A stretch of DNA of 64,000 bases. Origin: Dioscorea cayenensis subsp. rotundata. Taxonomy: Eukaryota > Streptophyta > Magnoliopsida > Dioscoreales > Dioscoreaceae. Where the stretch lies: positions 1,054,001-1,118,000 of the forward strand of contig NC_052472.1 in assembly GCF_009730915.1 (NCBI RefSeq), in the 5' to 3' direction. Shown one piece after another: positions 22,688 through 34,056 of the stretch. A program made the position numbers and the translations under genes. The stretch's first letter is position 1, and each line of letters starts with the position of its first letter. The notes beneath the pieces are model-generated. The model had not been told where the DNA came from. It ran no database searches and saw nothing but the letters and a program-made list of their open reading frames with translations.

Positions 22688-23204
22688 TGCAACTTGTTGC
22701 CACTTTATCAATAATCTTTCAGTTTGAGAAATGCTCGGTGGTTGTGTGTGGGTGGTCTTAACGCCCATATGTGCGTAGGTCCCACCTTCACTTGCTTCTA
22801 CCAAAAACCTATACACGCCTCCCGATTGACTAACGGGGTTTTTCGGATCTGTCTATTCTTTTTGTAAAAAAAAAAAAACTAGAACTATCTCTTTGATTAT
22901 GATTGAGTTGTACTTAAGTCAATTCTATCTTCTCTGCTAGTTATGAGGATCACTATTGATGGATCAATTGTGGTAATACTCTGCACCTATTAAACATGGC
23001 CTTTATATGAAATTATTATTTTATTTATTTCTTTCATTGATGAATTTGTCAAGATCCGCAAGACTTTGTGTATGCCCAAGTGTAAATTAAAAAATATAAA
23101 ACATAAAACAAATAATATTTTCAAAATATGAAAAATATAAAAAATAAAAATAAAAAGTATAGCTTTTAAAATATAATGACTTGAATTGTTAGAAAGATTG
23201 AAAA
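22688..23204 (+). repeat. Direct repeat D, right copy
   Basis: Partner of 19896-20407. It begins immediately after the element end (TTTCTCC|TGCAAC) and ends GATTGAAAA before GATCTTTTAGG, which continues into unduplicated DNA. The left copy continues instead into the element. Confidence 0.9.
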
Positions 23205-23413
23205 GATCTTTTAGGTAAGATTGAAATTTGGAAACGATTGGAGGTACTTTTTAATTAGAACTTTTATAAGATGGCAGTATAAGTTGATATATTAATGGAA
23301 TATAATACAAAAATTTATATTTGTATGTGTCATTGTCACCCTCAACAAGAAGGGTATGTTGAAAATTTATTTATTATATAATTGTATAAAAATAATAATA
23401 TATGTAACCCCCT

Positions 23414-23785
23414 GGCCGTTTGGTTCGTGGTAATGACATATTATTACGTAACGAGATTACCATGTTAATATGGGTGGGAATGTTATATGGTTGGGAATAT
23501 TGTGATAATTTGATATAATCATATTTAGTTGGGAACTCTTATTATCGGTAATAGTTCATTACCGTGTTTGGTTTATGGTAAAATATAAAAAGTTATGAGA
23601 TTACCACGGTAATCCAAGATAGATACCAAATTTGGTGGTAATAGGCTTACCAACTTTCTTGATAATGTTATGTTGGTAATGTGATATTACCATCATATTA
23701 CCAGTGTAATGCCAAATGTAGTAATATTTTTAGATTACCACGTAACATATGGTAATCTTTCTACACTACAGCAAACCAAACGGCC
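23414..23785. mobile_element. Tourist-like MITE, 372 bp
   Basis: The ends GGCCGTTTGGTT(C) and (A)AACCAAACGGCC are inverted repeats, with a 3-bp direct repeat CCT outside. Inside, GGTAAT/ATTACC words recur in both orientations across the element. GGCCGTTTGGTT-type ends with 3-bp duplications are usual for PIF/Harbinger-derived MITEs. No coding sequence. Confidence 0.7.
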
Positions 23786-26090
23786 CCTTAGTATAAAAAT
23801 TGTAATTTTAATATATTTAATAATATTTTTTTTATTTAATATAAATTGCTTTTTTTTTTGCTATGCCACTTTTAACATTTGTTTTCTAAAATATTACAAA
23901 GAAGAACAAATTAAAAAAAAAACATTTGAAAAAAAAAAACAATTGGATGACAAGATTAAAAAAATGATGTACATGTGTAAAAATAACTTAGGATTTGCTC
24001 TTAATGGACCGCATCTTACTAAAGAAGGGTATATCTCTTCTTTTTCTTCTTCTTGTAACTTCATTTAATAATTGATACTTTCAACAAAAAAGTTTCCAAA
24101 GAAATAAATATAGTAATAATAATAATAATATTCTTTTGGAGCAAACATTCTTCAACTATTTTACATCTTCTCTTATGTACCAACTTCCCATAAGAAGTGA
24201 TTAATATTACATTCTAGTAACTTAGAGATTTATATTATTGATATGAGTTTAATCATATATTTTAATGGTCTACTAAGAAATTATGATCTAACTATGAGAC
24301 TAGCAAGAAGAAGAAATATTTTATATCCATTTGTCTATATATAAGTTTGTAACATTGCCATGAAGATTGTGAAGATTCAACGATATAACAAAATTATTGA
24401 TCGATTCTTAGTTGATTATATCTTTAGTTGTGTAGATATCGAGGCAGTTGTTCATTATATTCAAATTATGAGAACTCATACCGATCAATCATGAATTTAA
24501 TCTTATTGTTTTTATAGTATTAGTTTATGTAAAAAACCTTTTACTTTAGAAACTAATTAAATAACTATTTAACTTGTGTTATTAGATAATTTTTTGAATA
24601 TACTTGAACTTTGATTTAAAAAGTTCTATTTGTCTCTCTTTTCTATAATTTCTGGCTCCGTTATTATATATAATAGTGTTTTTTAATATATATTTTTTTT
24701 AATGTCAAGTTAGCATTTATGTCATTTTTTTCTCTTTCTCCTACTATCTTTCTCTCTCTCAAAAATTGTGTTCTTTTTTTGATTTAGGGTCATAGAGCTT
24801 AGGTTTTATAAATTTAAAGTTTTAGAGTTTTAGCTTAGGGTTTTATAACATTTTATAAAGTTTAGAATTTAAAGTTTAATGTTTAGAATTTACAGTTTAG
24901 AAGAATAAGAATGATTTGAATTTTGGAGATCTACGTCATTTAAAAAATTATTTAGTAAGTTCATTATATATAGCATTTTGCATTGTATAACAATCTTAGT
25001 TTTTCGAATTTAATTTTATGTTTATAAAAAAAAAAAAGGAAGTTAGGCATTTGAATTCCATTATGAAGAAAGTGTTCAACTGATATTTTTATTGGCAAAG
25101 TGCTCAAGTTTGATTATTTTACTTATATAACTTGTTCAATTCCGATCGAATTTTCTCAAAAAGATTGACATAAAATAAATTCAACTGATCTAAATCATAT
25201 TATTTTTAAATATTATATGGTATTAAGAGTTGATAGTTAGCATTTAAAAAATAATAATAATTTAGTATGTGTTTGACTTGTAAAGAAGATGTCATGGATG
25301 TCAAAGAGTTTAACGGCCAATAATATTGTTCCTACAATGAAAAATGTTGATGTGAAATATATAAAAAAATTTATTTAAGTTCCATTAAATGTAATGGTGA
25401 TATTTGATTTTCGATTGTGGGTGTAGACTTATAACCCTCACTCCGCAGTCACCTAATGAGGACATTTGGTTTAGATATTCAATTCTCGGCCTGTGTGCAT
25501 ACCTCCGATTGTGATTATTGCATTTATAAAAAAAAAAAACCATGAATGTAAAATATATTAAAATTTTTATGCATACAACTAGCACAAAAAACCAATATTT
25601 GAAATGCCTATAACTAGACTCGAATAATGTTAAGTTGCTAAGTTGAATCTAAAAAAAGTTATTTAACCATTTTTTATTTATTTAAATTTATTTTTATTTT
25701 TTAGATTTTTTTAGATTACTTATTCCTGTTACAAGTTATCCTAAAATGTTGCATAGCTTGAGAGTTTGGAATAATTTGGAATAACTTTTGATTTTGTTTC
25801 CATCTTTCCAGCCATGCGCATAATTTTTTTTAATAATAATGGATAAATTATAATTTTACTAAAAATAAAAAAACAGTTATAACTATACAAACAAATGAGA
25901 AATTAAATAAAACAAGATAATAATGTCAGATAAAATCATGAGATCTACCAATGGTGAGTGTAATGCATAACAAAATAAAAACAACATAAGATTAATTGGT
26001 ACTAGTAATACTCAGAAAATAATCATTAAATTTTTTTTTTTAAAAAAACATTAAAATTAATTATGGTTGAGATAGGGTTATCCAACTTTG
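23786..26090. other. AT-rich intergenic
   Basis: No supported gene. TTTAGGG-like words occur near 24780-24845. The stretch 25385-25530 has a structured, more GC-balanced sequence, possibly an old short interspersed element, but no box A/B pair could be confirmed. Confidence 0.4.
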
Positions 26091-26099
26091 CATATGACT

Positions 26100-26530
26100 T
26101 AAAAGAAATGAACGTGTTTTTAATGCCAAGTTTTTGCCGATTAGCTCTATTTTTTGTAAAATTGATCATATACTTCTTCTATGGTGGAATGCAACTCCAA
26201 AAACCAAAAGAATCAAACTAGATGACTCTATTGCTTCAACCAAGCGCAGCTTGAAATTCATTGGGACTCATGCTGAGGTAGTGAGTGCACCAAGAGATTC
26301 GACCATCCTCCCTGACTCTGGCTAGATGATCTACTTTCTTTCGGTCCTAGGGGGATCCAGTTCCATCTCTGTCTAGGATTGTTGCCGTCTTTCTCCTTTC
26401 TCTTGTTGTTGTTCTATTTTCTTTCTTTGTGTTTGTTTGTTTCAGTTGTTGTTTTGTGTCCTTCTGCCACATCTAGTGGAATGGGTTGTTTTTTGTTTTA
26501 TTTTATTTTTTTTATCTTTTTTTTTAAATG
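26100..26530 (+). mobile_element. Possible 3' end of a LINE (L1-type), truncated
   Basis: The frame read as RNERVFNAKF...CKIDHILLLWWNA resembles the extreme C-terminus of plant L1-type ORF2 proteins (ERNxRxF followed by a hydrophobic helix). After the stop near 26325 comes a T/GTTT-rich tail to about 26530. Everything upstream of the C-terminus is missing. Identification is by this short motif only. Confidence 0.4.
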
Positions 26531-26888
26531 AATGTGGTTTATCTAATTTTTTTAAAATGTTATTCAACTTGATTATTGCTATAGAGATCAAGAGAAAAAC
26601 ATGTGATTGATTTTGTGGAGAATTGAAAAAAAAAAAAAGGAAAAAAACAGAAAAGTTGAGTAGAAATATCTAATTTTAGCATTTATAAAGGGTTTAAATG
26701 AAAACAATAATTAAAAAGAAAAAGTATAATAATAAGATCCAAAATATGTTGGAGCCACACAATCAACAGAATGGATATCACAACAAGAACAAAACAAAGC
26801 ACACTCTCCATCTCAGAACTCCATTAACAAAGCTCTGTTCCAAAGATTTCCCCTTTGAATCCTTGTTTGATTCCATTTCTCCTCATCA

Positions 26889-29773
26889 ATGGCTACTTGT
26901 TGTTTCAGAGCTTGTTCTTCATTGGTCTTCTCTGCATCTTCTTCCAAACCAGAAGATAGCATTTCAAGGAGAAGGATGAGTTGTGTGTTATTACCACTTC
27001 AAAGGAGGAGTTTTTTGATGAAATCCTCCAATGGGCATCCACTAAATGCTGTTTCCTTTCAGGATGGTGAGTTTCTTTCTTGCAACATTGTGATTTATGT
27101 TTTGATGTTTGGTTTTAGTTGCTTGTGTTGCATGATTTGTTGTGGTTGAAGGGAGATTGAGATTCAATTGAGACATTGTGCATTGGTTGTTACTAAAAAA
27201 TGTTGCAATTTTTCCCATCAAATTGAGATTTTTCATTATTTTGATTGTATGATTATTATGATGTTTTCTTGATTTTTTCCCCCATTAGATTGAGATTCTG
27301 TTTCTTTCTATTGATTGATTATTTCAATGTTTGGATTGAGGTTTTTGTGCTATATGATTTAATAAATGTTGATGCTTTCTATAGATACTCTACAGTCTAC
27401 ATTGAAGGTTACTCAAAATGCTGCAATTTTGTTTTCCATTGGATTGAGATATTTCATTATTCAGCTTGAGTTGTCTGTGTTATATGATTTAGGGCGGTTG
27501 AAGAGAGAATAAATTCTCAAGTATTCTTTGTAATTTTCTGTACTTTTAATGGGGATATATGTAGGTTTATCTGAGAACTCACCCATAGAAGATCAAATCG
27601 GTCACTTGTCCGAGTCCAAACATAATGAAACTACAATCAGTATAACTGTTGTTGGAGCTTCTGGAGATCTTGCCAGGAAGAAGATATTTCCTGCATTGTT
27701 TGCTTTATTTTATGAAGATTGGCTTCCAGAGGTCTGATTTGTCTCTTAACTTTTTGTATTGCTCTCTTCTATTTGCTGAATAAATCAGTCCGGTTCTGCA
27801 GCATTTTACGGTCTTTGGTTATGCTCGTAGTAAACTAACTGATGAAGAACTAAGAAATATGATTAGTGGGACTCTCACTTGCAGAATTGATAAGAGGTAT
27901 TCTTTTGAATGTATGTCAGTGTGCAAAGAAATTTCGGCATTCAGTAGTTTCGTCTGTGATTACCTGTTTGACCATTTTGCAGCGAAAATTGCGGTGATAA
28001 GATGGAGCAATTTTTGCAAAGATGTTTCTATCATTCAGGACAGTATAATTCTGAGGATGACTTTGCGGAGTTGGACAAAAAGCTTAAATTAAAGGAGGTA
28101 TGTGCTTGTCTTAAGTTGTTATTACTAAGATTGTCATACTTAAATTTTTCGTCTTCTGTTTCATTGAATATGTAGGAAGGGAGAAAGCCAAATAGATTGT
28201 TTTACCTATCGATTCCTCCAAATGTGTTTGTTGATGTTGTACGATGTGCTAGCCGTCATGCTTCTTCTCCAACTGGATGGACCAGAGTCATTGTTGAAAA
28301 ACCGTTTGGCCGTGACTCTGACTCATCAGCTGAACTCACACGGTGTCTAAAGCAGTATTTGTCTGAAGACCAAATTTTTCGGTGTGTCATACAGATTAAA
28401 TCTTTTTTACTTCAGATAAAGATGATATTCATCAATAATTAGTGATTGGGAATTCTTTTCTTTGTTTTGTAGGATTGATCATTACTTAGGGAAAGAACTT
28501 GTTGAGAATCTCTCAGTTCTTCGTTTTTCAAATCTCGTATTTGAACCGTTATGGTCTCGGCAATACATCAGAAATGTGCAGCTCATATTCTCTGAAGATT
28601 TCGGGACTGAGGGTCGAGGCGGGTCTGTTGTGAATTTCTGTTTATGTTTTGCTAATTAAGCAAGTGAAAAAGAAGCTAATGTTGTTAGTTCCTGTGTATG
28701 ATCTGCAGCTATTTTGATAGTTATGGGATCATTCGTGACATAATGCAGAATCATCTCCTCCAAATATTAGCATTGTTCGCTATGGAAACCCCCGTCAGTT
28801 TAGATGCGGAAGATATTCGAAATGAAAAGGTTCTTTATTGATAACTCTCTACCAATACAAATATATATACACACACGCCCACGAGCATGCAAGTAAAGAA
28901 TTACTCCATTGTTACTAGGTAAAAGTTTTGCGATCGATGAGGAAATTGCAACTAGATGATGTTGTGATTGGGCAATATAAGGGTCATACAAAGGGCGGGA
29001 AATCGTTTCCTGGGTACACAGATGACCCTACTGTGCCAAAGAACAGCCTTACTCCGACATTTGCAGCAGCAGCTCTTTTTATCGATAATGTTCGATGGGA
29101 TGGTGTGCCTTTCTTGATGAAAGCTGGAAAGGCCTTGCACACGAGACGGTAAGAATTGCTATTTTAAATTCCATTCTTATCTCTTTTTGGCAAGTGCATA
29201 ATGAAGTTAAAATTGGAGTTCAGAGCAGAGATCAGAGTTCAGTTCAGGCATGTTCCGGGTAACTTGTATAAGCGAACATTCGGTACTGATTTGGATAAAA
29301 CAACCAATGAGCTCGTCATTCGTGTGCAACCTAATGAAGCTATTTATCTGAAGATCAATAACAAGATTCCCGGTCTGAGTATGAGACTCGATCGAAGCAA
29401 CCTTAATCTTCTTTACTCTTCAAGGTATGATAACATTCAAACACATATCTCATACATTGACATGACAAATGTAACAGGCTAAACATATATGTATGATTTC
29501 TGCAATGTTTGTTTCATGTGTAGATACCCGATAGAGATACCGGACGCATACGAACGGCTGCTGTTAGATGCAATAGAAGGAGAACGTCGGCTTTTTATTA
29601 GAAGTGATGAACTTGATGCTGCATGGGCAATCTTTACACCTGTACTCAAAGAATTAGACACCGATAAGGTTGCACCGGAGCTTTACCCGTATGGAAGCAG
29701 AGGTCCAGTTGGTGCACATTATCTTGCAGCAAAGTATAATGTGAGATGGGGAGATATTGGTGATGAAAATTAG
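26889..29773 (+). CDS. G6PD: Glucose-6-phosphate 1-dehydrogenase, plastidic, redox-regulated type
   Basis: Ten exons: 26889-27066, 27565-27731, 27802-27896, 27983-28097, 28176-28381, 28473-28622, 28709-28829, 28919-29148, 29224-29424, 29524-29773. All introns are GT-AG and all phases agree, giving 570 residues, a normal length for plastidic isoforms. The enzyme oxidises glucose 6-phosphate with NADP+, the first step of the oxidative pentose phosphate pathway. Residues 1 to ~60, Ser/Arg/Cys-rich, look like a chloroplast transit peptide. [10 protein letters not shown] (90-99) is the NADP-binding loop and RIDHYLGKE (254-262) the substrate/catalytic signature. Two cysteines, about 142 and 150 (TC-RIDKSEN-C), match the pair through which thioredoxin controls plastidic G6PDH in potato and other plants. 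ATG 26889 is the only start giving the transit peptide. Cytosolic isoforms lack this arrangement; P1 and P2 plastidic subtypes cannot be told apart here. Confidence 0.95.
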
Positions 29774-30533
29774 TGAAATTGAACTCTCAATTGTGGTTCT
29801 TGTTTATGTGCATCTTTCAAATTTCTTTCAATGTGTGTGTGTTTGTATAGCAATGGTATTGTATTTGTGAACAGAATAAAATGCATTTGAAAATTATGCA
29901 ACTTGTTTTGCATGATAAACCCTGTAAAAGTGGTTAATTGTGCTTAAGTTTTGCTCTTGATAAAATGGATACATTATTTAAATAACCAAATTATAAAAAT
30001 TTTCAATTGGGTATTCTAACTTTATATTCATGTTCAATTAGGTCACCCGCGCTAATTTTATTAATAACATGTTGACGGGGCATTGCTCTAATCTATCTGA
30101 CTAAAAAATTTAAAAATTCAAAATTAAATTATCTTTTGTTTATTTGATATAAATGACTAGTTATATGAGTTGATTATCTTCAAAGTAAAAAAGCTTTTTA
30201 TCCAAATGGTATGCTGATGTGGCAAGAGAGCATATTGACGTGACATGCTACGTCAATATGTTGTTAATAGAGTTAGCCCGGTGACCTAATTGAACATAAA
30301 TATAAAGTTAGGGTAACTAAATGAAATTTTTTATAATTCGCTAACTCAAATAAAATAACAAAATAATTTGGTGATTATTTAAATAATTTACTCTAATAAA
30401 ATTATGTTTGGTGGTATGAATTCAATAATGTCCAATGATATTATGTATTATAAAGATATTTTTATTTTCAAATTTATAAAATTATTCATTTATTAGGTTT
30501 TTATCCCGCTGAATATTTTCAACTTATAGAAAG
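29774..30533. other. 3' flank of G6PD and intergenic DNA
   Basis: The 3'UTR probably ends near 29880-29900 (GAATAAAATGCA at about 29873 is a usable poly(A) signal). Around 29990-30360 there is an imperfect inverted structure: AATTTTCAATTGGGTATTCTAACTTTATATTCATGTTCAATTAGGTCACC is answered near 30280-30335 by its approximate complement. This could be another small TIR element of about 370 bp. Confidence 0.4.
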
Positions 30534-30535
30534 TA

Positions 30536-31705
30536 CTCCCTCCATTCTTTTTTATCTGTCACAAATCCATGTTTTTTTTATCTATCACTTTCTAACATCA
30601 AGAAGCATTTATTATTTATTTTCCAAAATTACCCTTAACACTCCATTCAGGGGGTGTTTGGATGCCAAGAGTGGATTGGGGGAGGAGTGGATTGGGAGTG
30701 ACATGAGGGGTAATGGAGGAGGAGTGAGAATGAAGGATGTGTTTGGTTGGTAGGATTTGGAGAGTGTAATTTATTGGGAATGGAAAAGGTAAAGAAAGTA
30801 GATATGGTAAAATGACACTTATGTCCCTCATCCATATAAATGATATTGTATATATAATAATGAGTTATTTTTAGTTATATATATTTTTTAATTATCAAAA
30901 ATAAATATTTAATTTTATTATACTATAATTTCATTCTAATTTTTGGGATGAGATTTTAATATCATTAATTAGCTATTAATTAATGGTGTTAAATATAATG
31001 AGTTGTTTTTAATTATAATTTTTTTAAAACATTGAAAAAAATGTAACTAATTAATTATAAGATATAACTATTTAATTTTTATAATACTATAATTTTATTA
31101 TAAGTATTATATTCAAATATTAATATTATTAATTAGTAAGTAATTAATGGTATTAACTATAATGAGTTATTTTTTAATTATATTTTACGTAACACATAAA
31201 AATTAACTAATTAATTATCAAAAATAAATATTTGTAATAACATTGAAAAATAATAATAATATGAAAATTTTTCCTTGCCATCTCTTTTATTTTCTCTTTG
31301 CCATAAATAGCGATGGAATAATCGTGTTCAAAAAGAAAAAAAAGACAGAAGGGCATATATGTCATTTTCTATCCAATCACGACCAATCCGCCCTAATTCT
31401 TGGGGAGTGAGACTCACTCACGTGGGTGAGTCTCACTCCTTCCATAATCCACCCTCATTCCCACTAATGTATGCCCAAACAAGGGCTTACAACCACTCCC
31501 CCCCTCACTCCCACTTCAATCTTGGCATCCAAACACCCCCTCAATTCTCTTATTGGAATTAAATATGGGAGAAAAATGTAAAATTATAAATTAGAGGTAA
31601 TTTTAAAAAGATAACTATTTTTTTATAAAATTTTGTGAAATAACTAAATTATTTTTTAGTATGTGAGATTCCGTTAACTACAACAAATAAAAAGTACGTA
31701 GGGAG
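30536..31705. mobile_element. Stowaway-type MITE split by a nested insertion
   Basis: The left end CTCCCTCCATTC is flanked by TA (30534-30535). The right end CGTAGGGAG is flanked by TA (31706-31707). CTCCCTCC with a TA duplication is the hallmark of Stowaway (Tc1/mariner-derived) MITEs. Without the inner element (30650-31540) the outer one would be about 280 bp. The right end lies only ~100 bp upstream of the acyl carrier protein leader. Confidence 0.75.
30650..31540. mobile_element. PIF/Harbinger-like non-autonomous element, nested
   Basis: The left end GGGGGTGTTTGGATGCCAAG and the right end CTTGGCATCCAAACACCCCC are exact inverted repeats. They are flanked by the 3-bp direct repeat TCA (30647-30649 and 31541-31543). 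Extended subterminal similarity includes GGAGTGAG/CTCACTCC words on both sides. The centre is AT-rich and non-coding. Three-base duplications and GGGGTGTTTGG ends are typical of PIF/Harbinger elements. Confidence 0.85.
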
Positions 31706-32030
31706 TAGTGGTTTAATAATTTTAATATAGAGGTTATTAGTGCAAAACTACCAACCAATGAAATATCGCCACGTCATCACACTCTTAAAAAATAATGCTG
31801 TTTGAATCTAAACAGCGCGGCAATTCTCTCCCGTCTTCTCCAAAACCCTAATCGCTTTGCCCATTCCTCTGCCGTCATTAACGCATCTCGGAGGAATCCC
31901 TATTCTAGGTATGATTTCTCTTCTATTCTTGCTTTGATTTGATCTCTTTTAGATAGAAAAGGAACTGGAATCGGAGTTCTAGGGTTTTATTCCGTAAAAG
32001 TTTGATTTTTTTTGCAGTTTAAGCTAAACC

Positions 32031-34056
32031 ATGCAACATATAAAGTCTTCTGTGCTGAGATGTGTTCGATTGAGCTGCAATTCGCGGCTTGTTGTGGTTG
32101 GGGATGGAGGGAGGAATGCCGGCAAGCTGGCACGATTGATGTGCGGTTTTGCAAGCAAGAATGGCTCTGAAGAGATCACCTCGAGGGTTATCGAGCTTGT
32201 CAAGAAGTTTGATAGGTTGGATGCCATCAAGGTATTTTCTTTTCTTTGAATTTGGTTCTTTGATTTGGTGTCTTGTTTGCTTGGTTGTATTTTAGATTGG
32301 TTTTCTCTCAAGCTTTGATATTATCCAATGTATGCTTGCTTGCCATTGCAAAGGTTGAAATTGATTGTTATCTTGTTTGCGTCATTGTGTGTTGTTTGAC
32401 CTTATTATTTTTCAATAATTAAGCACAACTCCTTACAATTGTGGTCCCCTGTATTTTCTCGATGTTGATTTACTCGATTGCCGTAGTTTTGAGGAAAGTA
32501 CCCTTAAATTTGATCTGAAGGATGTGAGCTTTTTAAGAAGTTTGATAAGTTGGAAGTGTGTAGAATATTGTGTTCTTGGATTGATATTCTCTCGATTGCT
32601 GCTAGTCCTTGAAAAGGTTGAACTTGCTTTTTAGTGATACCTCTCAACCTGAACCTTGTCTCTTTCTTGGAGAACAAGCATCCTAGCAATTTTTTGTGAG
32701 TCCTTTTGGCCTTACTGTTCAATAATTATCTATGCCTCTTTCCACTTGTTGTCTCTTGTAATCTCTTAGTTTATTGATTCAATATGCCATTCAAGTGGAT
32801 GTGAGGTTTTTGCATACTCTTACATAACACTTTGGCAGTTTGCAGCTTTGGTTATAGATTTATATTGGATACTGAGATATAGTAACATAGGCCAAAATCT
32901 GAACCACATGTATTTGTCTTCTATGTTTCAATCTTCTCTTGTTTTTCAGTGAAGGGCTTGAAGATGTGCCCTAATTATATTCTAATGACAAGGTAAATGG
33001 AAAGGTTTTCTTTTTTTGGATGAGGAAATTATGCAGGTGTCTTGAATCGCTTTGCTGTTAGCCAAACGAAATTAGTACACTCCCTTGTGTTTCTATTTGA
33101 AAATTTGATACTTTCTGGAGGGATGGTGTATTGCCAATTCTATTTGTATGTATGTAGTTTGGACTTTCTTTTATCTTGAATCATTTGTCTTGATCCTGTT
33201 TAAGAGTTAGAGATCAAATTAATGCCGCCTTTGGGCCAATACAATTCACTTCCTTTAGAAAACAATCAAAACTTAAAGCTATTTTTGTTTTTAACCTTAA
33301 CTCGGTGTTAATTTTTCATGAAGCCTTTGTTGTATATATCTTCTGGCCAATTGACAAGAGCTTAAATCCAGTGATAATTTAATAATTAAAATTTTGGTTA
33401 TTTTGCTAAAGATCCATAGGAGTATTATTTATGTCTGCCGGGTTGATGTTTTTTAATTCATGATGCTCTCAAAGGAGGCCTAAAGCATTTATCTGAACAT
33501 GAACTTTCTGATTTGGTTTTAAATTTATCTGAACATGAATTTGATATCATTCTTCTCTCTAGATTTGAAAGCTTTGTTAATCCACAAAAACAATTCATGT
33601 TTTTGGTTTTTATGATTGATCAGTTGCAATGTTCAATTGTTAATCATAGATGATCCTATCAATGTTTGTAGCCCCATTATTTGTTATATTCTTTACTCGG
33701 TTCCTTCTACCTTCATTATCTGTTTTGCCTTCATGTCAATGCTAAAATTCAGGTATTTTATTGTGATGTGTTGTTTATCATCACTATTCTATAAGCTTTT
33801 GATCTATTATTATACTATTTGATATTAATAAATTGATTACAGTTAATGCTTGAACTTGTTGCAGGTTACAGAAACAGCTGATTTCCAGAAGGACCTCTCT
33901 TTGGACAGCTTGGACAGAGTGGAGCTGGTCATGGCCCTTGAGCAGGAGTTCTCCATTGAGATTCCTGATACAAAGGTAGATAATCTTAAATGTTGCCAGG
34001 ATGTGGTGGAATACATCTTGTCTGAATCTCAGTCTAACAAAGCCAAGGGCCCCTGA
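32031..34056 (+). CDS. mtACP: Mitochondrial acyl carrier protein
   Basis: A non-coding exon (about 31805-31908) and 5'UTR intron (31909-32017) precede two coding exons, 32031-32231 and 33865-34056, joined in phase 0 for 130 residues. Acyl carrier protein holds the growing acyl chain on a phosphopantetheine arm. In mitochondria it serves octanoate/lipoate synthesis and is attached to complex I. The attachment serine is Ser82 in LSLDSLDRVE, and the following helix (VELVMALEQEFSIEIPD) is the usual partner-binding helix. Residues 1 to ~40 (basic, CVRLS.., ..ARLMCGFAS) look like a mitochondrial presequence. The family segment I.LVKKFD...A.KVT..ADF.KDL is intact, which separates this from plastid ACPs. 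Intron 2, about 1.6 kb, is AT-rich and holds no gene. Confidence 0.93.

Noticed and set aside
19896..23204. Reading the two D repeats as LTRs of a retrotransposon
   Set aside because: D starts TG but ends GAAAA and not CA. There is no primer-binding site or polypurine tract next to it, no 5-bp target duplication outside, and the interior is a TIR element with captured gene pieces.
25385..25585. Possible tRNA-derived SINE, also around 15540-15700
   Set aside because: Some words recall a box B (GGCCGAGAATTGAAT), but no correctly spaced box A, poly(A)/T tail or flanking duplication could be shown.
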